Source: Halomonas ramblicola
GTDB taxonomy: Bacteria; Pseudomonadota; Gammaproteobacteria; Pseudomonadales; Halomonadaceae
DNA length: 64,000 bases
Assembly: GCF_030409215.1 (NCBI RefSeq)
Contig: NZ_JAUFPL010000004.1
Span: 49,071-113,070, forward strand
Direction of reading: 5' to 3'
Shown: one piece after another, positions 19,622 to 27,521 of the stretch
Numbering within the stretch: position 1 is the first letter of the stretch
Layout: every line of letters starts with the position of its first letter
Notes under the pieces: generated by a model
The model's input: only the letters and a program-made list of their open reading frames with translations
What the model was told of the DNA's origin: nothing
Database searches by the model: none
Translations under genes and position numbers: made by a program

Positions 19622-20227
19622 CTAGAGCTCGACGCCCTTCTGCGCCCTGACGCCCTGCTCCTTGAAGGCGTGCTTGACCACCTTCATCTCGGTGACGGTG
19701 TCGGCCAGCTCGATCAGCGCCTCGGGGGCGTAGCGACCGGTGACGATGGCATGCTGCATCGCCGGGCGGGCCTGGAGATCATCCAGCACGCGATCCAGGT
19801 CCAGGTACTCGAAGCGCAGGGCGATGTTGAGCTCGTCGAGCAGCACCATATCGAAGCTCGGATCGGCCAGCATGCGCCGGGCCACCTCCCAGGCGGCCTC
19901 CGCCTTCTCGATATCGCGTTCGCGGTCCTGGGTGTCCCAGGTGTAGCCCTCGCCCATCACGTGGTACTCCACGTTCGGCAACTGGCGGAAGAAGGCCTCC
20001 TCGCCGGTACTGAAGTTGCCCTTGATGAACTGCACCACCCCCACCTTCATGCCGTGACCCAGGGCCCGGGCCAGCATGCCGAAGCCGGAGCTGCTCTTGC
20101 CCTTGCCGGGGCCGGTCAGCACCAACAGTACGCCCTGATCCTTGTCGGCCTGGGCGATGCGTTCGTTCATGATCTTCTGCTTGATGGCCATGCGCTCGGC
20201 GTGGCGCTTGGGATCGACCTTCTTCAT
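19622..20227 (-). CDS. cobO: Cob(I)yrinic acid a,c-diamide adenosyltransferase CobO
   Basis: CobA/CobO/BtuR-family ATP:corrinoid adenosyltransferase that attaches the 5'-deoxyadenosyl ligand. The 201 residues have a Walker-type loop LTGPGKGKSSSGFGMLARAL near residue 38, the family block VQFIKGNFSTGEE, and VLLDELNIALRFEYLDLD. The ATG follows GGAGAG by 4 bases and comes one base after the cobF stop. Confidence 0.96.
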   Translation of the reverse strand: MKKVDPKRHAERMAIKQKIMNERIAQADKDQGVLLVLTGPGKGKSSSGFGMLARALGHGMKVGVVQFIKGNFSTGEEAFFRQLPNVEYHVMGEGYTWDTQDRERDIEKAEAAWEVARRMLADPSFDMVLLDELNIALRFEYLDLDRVLDDLQARPAMQHAIVTGRYAPEALIELADTVTEMKVVKHAFKEQGVRAQKGVEL

Positions 20228-20228
20228 T

Positions 20229-21059
20229 TCACTCTCCTGCGGTGTCGATGGGGCTGTTCGGCTGGCTCGGCAGCAGCGGCGTCCGGGCCAGCAGGTAGAT
20301 GTCCATGATCCAGCCATGCCGCTCGCGCAGGGCGGCACGACGCTCGACGATCGACGGGGCCACCTCGGCCAGCCAGCCGTCGAGCAGGCTCTGCTTGTCC
20401 ATGCCCAGGTAGGCGCCCCACCAGATATAGAGCCCCTCCGGCGGCAACGCCTGGAAGGCCCCGCCGCCGTCGAGCATGACCGCGACGCTGGCCGCATCGT
20501 CGGGCCAGCCACGCTCGCGCAGACGCCGCCCGGTGGTGATCTGGACCGGTTCGGCCAGCGCATTGAGGGGGATGCGGTGCGCGGCGGTGAGGACCTGCAG
20601 GCTGGTGATGCCCGGCACTATCTCTACCTTCAGGTCCACCTCGACCGCCCGCCCGGTGGCGCTTTTCATACAAGATCTGAGCCTTTCGGCGATGCGCAGG
20701 CTACTGTCATACAACGAGGGATCCCCCCAGATCAGCATGGCGACCCGTCCGCCCTCCGGTAGATGGGACTCCATGAGTTCCGCCCAGACAGCAGCGATCG
20801 CCTCGTGCCAGGCGTCCACCGCGCCCAGGTAATCGGCACGGGCCTCGCGTCGGGGCAGGTCGAACTCCACGACCCGGGACCGGGCCGGCTCCTCCAGGAG
20901 ATTGCGACACAGCAGCCGACGCAGGTCCACCAGGTCCGACTTGGCCTCCCCCTTGCGTGGCAACAGGATGAGGTCCGCCGCGTTGAGCGCCCGCACGGCG
21001 GCCAGGGTGACATGCTCGGGATTGCCCGTGCCGATGCCGATCAGCGAAAGCCGGATCAT
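20229..21059 (-). CDS. cobF: Precorrin-6A synthase (deacetylating) CobF
   Basis: SAM-dependent methyltransferase that methylates C-1 of precorrin-5 and releases acetate; it is specific to the aerobic pathway. The 276 residues begin with the tetrapyrrole-methylase pattern [29 protein letters not shown] and [14 protein letters not shown] are the SAM and substrate segments. The ATG overlaps the cobM stop by 4 bases. Confidence 0.95.
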   Translation of the reverse strand: MIRLSLIGIGTGNPEHVTLAAVRALNAADLILLPRKGEAKSDLVDLRRLLCRNLLEEPARSRVVEFDLPRREARADYLGAVDAWHEAIAAVWAELMESHLPEGGRVAMLIWGDPSLYDSSLRIAERLRSCMKSATGRAVEVDLKVEIVPGITSLQVLTAAHRIPLNALAEPVQITTGRRLRERGWPDDAASVAVMLDGGGAFQALPPEGLYIWWGAYLGMDKQSLLDGWLAEVAPSIVERRAALRERHGWIMDIYLLARTPLLPSQPNSPIDTAGE

Positions 21060-21874
21060 GCCTCGCCTCCCCTGTCTTCGGGAGAGGCGCCGGGAGCGGT
21101 GCCGGCGAAGGGCGAGTCCGCCGACTGGGGCCGAAAGCGACGATCATAGCCGATTGAATACAGGCAACTTTCCTGGAAATCCTCACTCTCCAGCACCGGG
21201 CCCACCAGGATCAACGCCGTCCGCTGCAGGGTGCCATCGACCCGGGAGGCCACCGTCGACAAGCGCCCCCGGACCACCCGCTCATCGGGCCAGCTGGCCC
21301 GCCATACGATGGCGACCGGGCAATCGGCGCCGTAGAAGGGCATCAGTTCCTCCACCACTCGGGCCAGGTGATGGATGGAGAGGTGGATCGCCAGGGTGGC
21401 GCCGCTCTTCGCGAAGTTGGCCAGGGTCTCGCCATCCGGCATGGCGCTGGCACGCCCCGGCGTCCGGGTCAGCACCACGGATTGCGCCACCCCCGGCAGC
21501 GTCAGTTCCTGCCCCAGGGTGGCGGCCGCCGCGGCGAAGGACGGCACGCCCGGCGTAATGGCATAGGGTATGGCCAGCTCGCGCAGCCGGCGCAGCTGCT
21601 CCCCCATGGCGGACCAGACCGACAGGTCCCCGGAGTGCGGTCGGGCCACGTCCAGGCCCGCGGCATGGGCGCGACGCATCTCGTCGATGATCTCATCCAG
21701 GGACAGGGGCGCCGTGTTGATGATCCGGGCGCCTTCCGGGCAGTGCTCGAGCAACGCTTCGGGCACCAGCGACCCCGCATAGAGGCACACCGGACAGGAA
21801 GCGATGAGATCCCGCCCTCGCAATGTCAGCAGGTCCGGCGCGCCGGGGCCGGCGCCGATAAAGTGGATTGTCAT
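21056..21874 (-). CDS. cobM: Precorrin-4 C11-methyltransferase CobM
   Basis: SAM-dependent methylation of precorrin-4 at C-11. The 272 residues have the tetrapyrrole-methylase fold: [16 protein letters not shown] at the start, then [17 protein letters not shown] and [15 protein letters not shown]. The C-terminal 30 residues are a polar tail of no clear function. It is coupled to cobE upstream and cobF downstream by ATGA overlaps. Confidence 0.96.
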   Translation of the reverse strand: MTIHFIGAGPGAPDLLTLRGRDLIASCPVCLYAGSLVPEALLEHCPEGARIINTAPLSLDEIIDEMRRAHAAGLDVARPHSGDLSVWSAMGEQLRRLRELAIPYAITPGVPSFAAAAATLGQELTLPGVAQSVVLTRTPGRASAMPDGETLANFAKSGATLAIHLSIHHLARVVEELMPFYGADCPVAIVWRASWPDERVVRGRLSTVASRVDGTLQRTALILVGPVLESEDFQESCLYSIGYDRRFRPQSADSPFAGTAPGASPEDRGGEA

Positions 21875-22269
21875 GCTCGCTCTCCTTTCTTCAGAGGCGC
21901 TCGGGCCACCGCGGCGGTGGCCGATCGGTCCGCCGAGATCAGCCGGGGCCCGAGCAATGCCGCCCCGGGTCCCGCCGCCAGCAGGGCGACGGCCTCGGCG
22001 ACGCTCCCCGTGCCCCGGGCCCGCAGGCTGTGCCGGGAGCGGGTGAGCGTGGCGGCCATGGGCAATTCAGCGTCGGCCACGGCGATCACCGCCAGCCCCC
22101 GCGCGCGGCCCAGTTCCTGCACCAGCGGCCACATCGTCCGGGTCGCGGCCAGCCGGTCGATGGCGCCGTGGTGTTCGTGGAGCCGATCCAGCGCATCAAT
22201 CAGCGACGCCAGCCGCACCCCCCGTCGAAAGCCGAAGCCCGCCACCGTGATCGCATCCCCCATCACCAT
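21871..22269 (-). CDS. cobE: Cobalamin biosynthesis protein CobE (CbiG C-terminal domain)
   Basis: Small 132-residue protein matching the CbiG_C/CobE domain: [19 protein letters not shown] at the N-terminus, then [21 protein letters not shown]. CobE is needed for aerobic B12 synthesis, but its exact role is less certain than that of its neighbours. It may help open or hold the ring-contracted intermediate. The ATG shares a base with the cobL stop (TGATG) and the stop overlaps cobM (ATGA). Confidence 0.9.
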   Translation of the reverse strand: MVMGDAITVAGFGFRRGVRLASLIDALDRLHEHHGAIDRLAATRTMWPLVQELGRARGLAVIAVADAELPMAATLTRSRHSLRARGTGSVAEAVALLAAGPGAALLGPRLISADRSATAAVARAPLKKGERA

Positions 22270-23492
22270 CACCGGGTCACCCGCCACTGCACGATGGGGT
22301 AGCCGGCCTTCCAGCCCCGCCGCCTGCCGAGGGGGGCGGCGGTGGCCAGCTCGAGGCGCAGCAGCTCGCCGCCGGCCCGCTGCTGCCAGTGGGCCAGCAG
22401 GGCCTCGGACTCCAGGGTCACCGCATTGGCCACCAGGCGCACGCCGGCCGGCAGCCGCCGCCACAGCGCCTCCAGCAACGCCTCCGACAGCCCGCCCCCG
22501 ATGAAGACCGCATCGGGCGGCGGACGCTCGTCCAGCGCCCGATCGCCCAGAACGTCGGGGGCGCTCCCCTCCACCACCTCGAGCCAGTCGACGCCCAGCG
22601 TTCGCGCATTGCGACGCGCCCGTGCCGCCCGCTCAGTGTCGCATTCGAAGGCCAGGGCGCGGTTGTCCGGGTGCGCCAGCAGCCACTCGATGGCGATCGA
22701 GCCCGAGCCCGTGCCGATATCCCACAGCCGCTCCCCCGCTACCGGGGCCAGGGCGGCCAGCGTCAGGGCGCGCACGGCCTGCCTGGTGATCTGGCCATCG
22801 TGCTCGAACCATTCGTCCGGCAGGCCGGGTGTCAGCGGCAGGGCCGGCCCGTCACCGGCGACCTCCAGGCCCGCCGCGACCGGGTGGCGAATATCGTCCG
22901 GCAGGGCGGCATGTGCCCGCACGCTGCGCAGCCGCTCATCGTCACCGCCCAGCGCTTCCAGCACATGCAACCGGGACGCCCCGAAGCCGCAGCGCGAAAG
23001 CCAGCCGGCCAGCTCGGCCACCGCCTCGCCGTCGCGCAGCAGCACCAGCAGACGCCTGCCGCGATGCAGGTGGGGCCGGAGTCGCGTCAGGGGCCTGGCA
23101 TGCAGGCCCAGGCAGGTCACGCCCTCCAGCGACCAGCCCAGCCTGGATGCCGCCAGGCTGAAGGTGGAGGGCGACGGCAGGGCCCGCCATTCGCCGGCCC
23201 CCAGCTGATGCGTCAGGCTGGTGCCGGCGCCAAACCAGAAGGGATCGCCGGAGACCAGCATCACGACCCGGCGGCCGCGTTCGGCCAACAGTCGAGGGAT
23301 GCCGTCGGCGAAGGGCACCGGCCATTCGCGCACCTCGCAGGCCACAGGCGGCAACAGGCGCAGGTGGCGACGCGCGCCGAATACCACCTCGGCGTCCTCC
23401 AGCGCGTCGCGGCTTGCCGGCGTCAGCCCCGCCGTGCCACTCTCGCCCCAGCCGAGCAGCGTCAGCCAGGGAGCGTCGTCAACGTCAGCCAT
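22269..23492 (-). CDS. cobL: Precorrin-6Y C5,15-methyltransferase (decarboxylating) CobL
   Basis: Bifunctional enzyme of 407 residues. The N-terminal half is a tetrapyrrole methylase (CbiE-like: WLTLLGWGESGTAGLTPAS; LVSGDPFWFGAGTSL). The C-terminal half is a CbiT-like methyltransferase (LWDIGTGSGSIAIEWLLAH). It methylates C-5 and C-15 and decarboxylates the acetate at C-12. MADVDDAPWL matches the start of known CobL; an ATG one codon upstream is possible. The start lies directly against the cobK start on the other strand, so its promoter, if any, must be inside cobK. Confidence 0.95.
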   Translation of the reverse strand: MADVDDAPWLTLLGWGESGTAGLTPASRDALEDAEVVFGARRHLRLLPPVACEVREWPVPFADGIPRLLAERGRRVVMLVSGDPFWFGAGTSLTHQLGAGEWRALPSPSTFSLAASRLGWSLEGVTCLGLHARPLTRLRPHLHRGRRLLVLLRDGEAVAELAGWLSRCGFGASRLHVLEALGGDDERLRSVRAHAALPDDIRHPVAAGLEVAGDGPALPLTPGLPDEWFEHDGQITRQAVRALTLAALAPVAGERLWDIGTGSGSIAIEWLLAHPDNRALAFECDTERAARARRNARTLGVDWLEVVEGSAPDVLGDRALDERPPPDAVFIGGGLSEALLEALWRRLPAGVRLVANAVTLESEALLAHWQQRAGGELLRLELATAAPLGRRRGWKAGYPIVQWRVTR

Positions 23493-23493
23493 C

Positions 23494-24252
23494 ATGAGAG
23501 TCCTGATCCTGGGGGGCACCAGCGAGGCCAGTGCCCTGGCCAGCGCCCTGGCCGAACGCTCCATCCCCGCCCTGTTCAGTTATGCCGGCCGGGTCACCAC
23601 GCCCAAGCCGCAGCCGTTGCCCACCCGCGTCGGCGGCTTCGGCGGGGTGGCGGGCCTGGCCACCTTCCTGGCCGACAACCGCATCACCCACCTGGTCGAC
23701 GCCACCCACCCCTTCGCCGAACGCATGAGCCACCACGCCGTCTCGGCGGCGCAGCGCCGCGGCGTCCGCTGCCTCGCCCTGACGCGGCCCCCCTGGGCGC
23801 CGATGGCCGGCGACCGCTGGCAGAGCGTCGCCGGTGTCGAGGCGGCGGTGGAGGCGCTTTCCGGGCCGCCGCAGAGGGTGCTGCTGGCGATCGGGCGCCA
23901 GCATCTCGCCGCCTTCGCGGCCCAGCCCCAGCACCACTACCTGCTCAGGCTGGTCGACCGGCCCGAGGCCCCGCCGCCCCTGCCCCGTCACAGCGTCACC
24001 CTCGACCGGGGGCCCTTCACCCTGGACGGCGACCTGACCCTGCTCCGGGAGCATGGCGTCGAGCGCCTGGTGTGCAAGAATGCCGGCGGCGCGGGTGCGG
24101 TGGCCAAGCTCGCCGCCGCCCGCCGACTGGGCCTGCCGGTGGTGATGATCGAGCGGCCGGCGCCGCCGCCGCGCCGGGAAGCCCACTCCATCGAGGAGGT
24201 CCTGGCGTGGCTCGGTCATGAGCCCGCCCCCGACGCCGACCTCGGCGTATAG
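23494..24252 (+). CDS. cobK: Precorrin-6A reductase CobK
   Basis: NADPH-dependent reduction of precorrin-6A to precorrin-6B (dihydro form). The 252 residues begin MRVLILGGTSEASALA, with THLVDATHPFAERMS and a C-terminal VCKNAGGAGAVAKL typical of CobK/CbiJ. It is the only ring-synthesis gene on the plus strand. The start abuts cobL, and the last 37 bases overlap the 3' end of cobJ. No Shine-Dalgarno sequence is seen before the ATG (GTCAACGTCAGCCATC), so translation may be leaderless or weak. Confidence 0.95.
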   Translation: MRVLILGGTSEASALASALAERSIPALFSYAGRVTTPKPQPLPTRVGGFGGVAGLATFLADNRITHLVDATHPFAERMSHHAVSAAQRRGVRCLALTRPPWAPMAGDRWQSVAGVEAAVEALSGPPQRVLLAIGRQHLAAFAAQPQHHYLLRLVDRPEAPPPLPRHSVTLDRGPFTLDGDLTLLREHGVERLVCKNAGGAGAVAKLAAARRLGLPVVMIERPAPPPRREAHSIEEVLAWLGHEPAPDADLGV

Positions 24253-24992
24253 ACCCACTCCCCCTCCTCGCGCGCGATGCGCCGCGTCAGGCTGGAGCCC
24301 ACCATCACCAGGGTACGCATGTCGGCCATCTCCGGCTCCGCCTCGCCCAGGGTCGTGACCCGCACGGCTTCCTCCGGCGTGGCAATGGCCCGCGCGAACA
24401 CGATCGGACGCCCTGGCCCGCAAGCCTCCCGCAGCACCCGCAGGGCACGCGCGAAGCCCGCCGGTCGCGCCCGGGAGCGGGGGTTGTAAAAGGCCATGGC
24501 GAAGTCGGCCTCGGCGGCCAGCCGCAGGCGCTTCTCGATCAGCGCCCAGGGCTTGAGGTTATCGGACAGGTTGATACAGCAGAAGTCGTGGCCCAAGGGA
24601 GCGCCCAGCCGCGCGCTGGCGGCCAGCATGGCGGAGATGCCCGGCAATACCTGGATGTCCAGCGCGCGCCAGGCCGGCTCACCCGCCTCCAGCGCCTCGA
24701 AGACGGCCGCGCCCATGGCGAACACGCCGGGGTCGCCCGAGGAGACGACCACCACCCGGCGGCCCTCGGCGGTCATCCGCAGCGCCTGCTCCGCCCGCCG
24801 GATTTCCTCGCGGTTGTCCGAGCCGTGGCGCGTCAGCCCCGGCCGCGGCGGCACCCGCTCGACATAGGGCCCATAGCCCACCACATCGGTGGCCTCGGCC
24901 AGCGCGGCCGAGGCCTCCGGGGTGACCAGCGAGGCGTCGCCCGGCCCCAGGCCGGCGATCTTCAGCCAACCGTTCATGGCCGTTTCTCTCAT
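24216..24992 (-). CDS. cobJ: Precorrin-3B C17-methyltransferase CobJ
   Basis: SAM-dependent methylation at C-17 with ring contraction, giving precorrin-4. The 258 residues have KIAGLGPGDASLVTPEA, VVVVSSGDPGVFAMGA, VLPGISAMLAASARLG and the CobJ block GHDFCCINLSDNLKPWALIEKRL. The start at 24992 has GGGGAG 7 bases upstream and overlaps the cobI stop (ATGA). An internal ATG at 24977 is the alternative. It is convergent with cobK by 37 bases. Confidence 0.95.
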   Translation of the reverse strand: MRETAMNGWLKIAGLGPGDASLVTPEASAALAEATDVVGYGPYVERVPPRPGLTRHGSDNREEIRRAEQALRMTAEGRRVVVVSSGDPGVFAMGAAVFEALEAGEPAWRALDIQVLPGISAMLAASARLGAPLGHDFCCINLSDNLKPWALIEKRLRLAAEADFAMAFYNPRSRARPAGFARALRVLREACGPGRPIVFARAIATPEEAVRVTTLGEAEPEMADMRTLVMVGSSLTRRIAREEGEWVYTPRSASGAGS

Positions 24993-25714
24993 GGCCGTCT
25001 CCCCTGGCCGTGGATCACCAGCAGGGAAAAGTACGGCACGCTGTCGCCGGCGTCGCGGAACGGCACCACCCTCTCCTGGGGCATGGAGGCATACTCGATC
25101 AGCCAGGCCTCCTCCGCGCGGCCGGCCCGGGCCAGCGCCCGCCTGAGCTTGTCCAGGTTGCGGCCGATCTTCATCACCACCAGGGCATCGGTCCGGGCGA
25201 TGCGCTCGGCCAGCGTCGCCTCCGGCAGGGTGGCCATCAGCACGGTCATGACGTCATCGCCCCAGGTCACCGGCTGCCCGGTGGCGGTCCAGGCGGCGGA
25301 CATGCCGGTGATGCCGGGCACCACTTCAACGGCCACCCTTCCCTGCAATCGGGTATAGAGGTGCATGAAGGAGCCGTAGAAGAAGGGATCGCCCTCGCAC
25401 AGCACCGCCACATCCTGGCCCGCCTCGGCGATCTCGGTCAGCTGCGCGACCTGGCGTTCATAGAAGGCCGCCAGCAGTTCGTTGTAACGGGGGTCGTCGA
25501 ACGGGATCTCGGTGGTGACCGGATACTCCATCGGCAACTCGATGGCATCCGACGCCACCAGGCCTTCGACGATGCGACGGGCGTGGCCGGTGCGGCCCTT
25601 CTTGCGGAAGAAGGCGATGTGGGACGCCCGGCGGATCAGTCGATCCGCGCGCACGCTCATCAGATCCTGGCTGCCGGGCCCGAGGCCGACGCCGTAAACG
25701 GTTCCCCGGCTCAT
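24989..25714 (-). CDS. cobI: Precorrin-2 C20-methyltransferase CobI
   Basis: First committed enzyme of the corrin branch: methylates precorrin-2 at C-20 with SAM. The 241 residues begin VYGVGLGPGSQDLMSVRADR. AVLCEGDPFFYGSFMHLYTR and VPGITGMSAAWTATGQP follow. It is coupled to cobH and cobJ by ATGA overlaps. The gene for the precorrin-2-forming methyltransferase (cobA/cysG) is not in the window. Confidence 0.96.
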   Translation of the reverse strand: MSRGTVYGVGLGPGSQDLMSVRADRLIRRASHIAFFRKKGRTGHARRIVEGLVASDAIELPMEYPVTTEIPFDDPRYNELLAAFYERQVAQLTEIAEAGQDVAVLCEGDPFFYGSFMHLYTRLQGRVAVEVVPGITGMSAAWTATGQPVTWGDDVMTVLMATLPEATLAERIARTDALVVMKIGRNLDKLRRALARAGRAEEAWLIEYASMPQERVVPFRDAGDSVPYFSLLVIHGQGRRP

Positions 25715-26340
25715 TCGCGACGATCCGCCATGGCATTGAGGGCGGCCACCGTCACCGCACTGCCGCCGAGCCGTCCGCGCACGATGCAACAGGGTAGCGA
25801 GTCGCTCGCCCAGAGGGCCTGCTTGGATTCGGCGGCCCCCACGAAGCCCACCGGGCAGCCGATGATGGCCGCCGGGCGCGGGCAATCCGGCGCTTCCAGC
25901 ATGTTCAACAGGTGGAAGAGCGCGGTCGGAGCATTGCCGATCGCCACCACCGCGCCGTCCAGGTAGGGGCGCCAGAGCTCCACGGCCGCCGCCGAGCGGG
26001 TGTTGGCCAGGTCCCGGGCCAGGCCGGGCACCCGCTCGTCGTGCAGGGTGCAGAGGATGGCGTTGTCCGCCGGCAGGCGCCGGCGGGTGATGCCCTCGGA
26101 CACCATGCGCGCGTCACACAGGATCGGCGCGCCCCGCTCCAGCGCCTGGCGCGCCCGGTTCACCGCGTCGCCGCGGAACTGGATGTGCGAGGCCAGTTCC
26201 ACCAGGCCGGCGGCATGGATCATGCGCACGGCCACCGGCTCCTCCTCCGGCGAGAAGCGCGAAAGCGACGCCTCGCGCCGGATGATGGCAAAGGACTCCC
26301 GGTAGATGGCCGGGCCGTCCGTCTCATAGGCGTGGGGCAT
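25711..26340 (-). CDS. cobH: Precorrin-8X methylmutase CobH
   Basis: Moves the methyl group from C-11 to C-12, forming hydrogenobyrinic acid. The 209 residues begin MPHAYETDGPAIYRESF and contain the catalytic His in VRMIHAAG (about residue 43), GAPILCDARMV, and the C-terminal signature GCPVGFVGAAESK. The ATG at 26340 matches the family N-terminus and has GAGGAGA about 10 bases upstream. An ATG at 26358, overlapping the cobG stop, would add six residues. Confidence 0.95.
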   Translation of the reverse strand: MPHAYETDGPAIYRESFAIIRREASLSRFSPEEEPVAVRMIHAAGLVELASHIQFRGDAVNRARQALERGAPILCDARMVSEGITRRRLPADNAILCTLHDERVPGLARDLANTRSAAAVELWRPYLDGAVVAIGNAPTALFHLLNMLEAPDCPRPAAIIGCPVGFVGAAESKQALWASDSLPCCIVRGRLGGSAVTVAALNAMADRRE

Positions 26341-26354
26341 CGATATTCTTCTCC

Positions 26355-27521
26355 TCATCCATTCTTCTCTTCCAGAGCGGCCAAGACCTCGGCGTCGGTC
26401 AGCCCGGTCGCCTCTGGCGTGTCATCGGCGCGGCCGCCGACGATCAGGTCGAAGCGGCTGGCCCGCCCCGTCAGGCAGACCTCGGCCGGCTGCCGGCGGG
26501 CGCAGCCCTTGGGACAGCCGGACACATGCACGGCGCCCGCGACCAGGCCGCTCAGGCGTTCTGCCAGCGCCAGCGTCTCGACACTCGCCTGCGCGCAGTA
26601 GGGGGCGCCCGGGCAGGCATCCGCGGATAATCGCGGATCACGGTCGTCGTCCAGTAGCCCCGGGACCGCTGCCTCTACGGCGCCTTCCACCAGCAGACGC
26701 CGCCAGGGCGTCACCCGTACGGCGGTGACCTCGGCAGGGTCGACGGCGGCACGCCACGCCGGCGCCGGCGCCCGGCCGAACGGCAGGCCCAGCACCCGAC
26801 CCCGCGCATGGTCGCCCAATGCCAGCCGGGGGCCGGCCTCGGCAGGCCGTATCGATGCCGGCGCCCAGGCCGGCAGCGGCGCCCGATGCCGGCGCATCCG
26901 TCCGGCGTCCCGCCCGCCACTGTCGACGAACCAGTGCGCCAGGCGCACCAGGAGCTCGACGGCGGCGGCGACCGAGGCCACCGGGGTGCCCCGGGCGCGT
27001 CCATCGGCCCGGACTAATAGGCCGCCCGAAGCCCGCGGCTGCAAGGCGCCCGATGCCGACCGCTCGAGGCGGAAGTCCGCGGAGGCATCGCTCAGCACCG
27101 GCGCGGGACCGGCATCGAGGGCAAGCCCCACCTTGTCCGGCAGGTCCGGCAGCTCGGCGAGGTGGGCCTGCAGCAGGCGGGCCGCCTCATGGGTGGCGTC
27201 GCCCGCCTGCCAATCCGGCGCCAGCAGCAGTGGGGGCCGGCGCTCGGCCTGCGGGACCGGGTCGACCAGCCCCTGCGCGACGAGGACATCCATCAGCCCG
27301 GGCCAGCCGGCCTCGGACACGCCGCGCAGCTGCAGGTTGGCGCGGCTGGTGAGTTCGATCAGGCCGCTGCCGAAGGCCTCAGCCGCGTCACACAGCGCCA
27401 GCATCTGGCCCCGCGTGAGCCGCCCCAGGCGGGGACGCACGCGCACCAGCAGGCCATCGCCGGTCGCCATGGGTCGCCAGGCCCCGGGACACCAGCCCCT
27501 GACGCGAACCTCGGCGCTCAT
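26355..27521 (-). CDS. cobG: Precorrin-3B synthase CobG
   Basis: Iron-sulfur monooxygenase that hydroxylates precorrin-3A at C-20 using O2, the defining step of the aerobic pathway. The 388 residues have the sulfite/nitrite-reductase ferredoxin-like halves (GLIELTSRANLQLRGV) and a C-terminal cluster motif with Cys in DACPGAPYCAQAS and VSGCPKGCAR, four ligands for a [4Fe-4S] centre. The start overlaps the cobN stop by 4 bases. Confidence 0.95.
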   Translation of the reverse strand: MSAEVRVRGWCPGAWRPMATGDGLLVRVRPRLGRLTRGQMLALCDAAEAFGSGLIELTSRANLQLRGVSEAGWPGLMDVLVAQGLVDPVPQAERRPPLLLAPDWQAGDATHEAARLLQAHLAELPDLPDKVGLALDAGPAPVLSDASADFRLERSASGALQPRASGGLLVRADGRARGTPVASVAAAVELLVRLAHWFVDSGGRDAGRMRRHRAPLPAWAPASIRPAEAGPRLALGDHARGRVLGLPFGRAPAPAWRAAVDPAEVTAVRVTPWRRLLVEGAVEAAVPGLLDDDRDPRLSADACPGAPYCAQASVETLALAERLSGLVAGAVHVSGCPKGCARRQPAEVCLTGRASRFDLIVGGRADDTPEATGLTDAEVLAALEEKNG

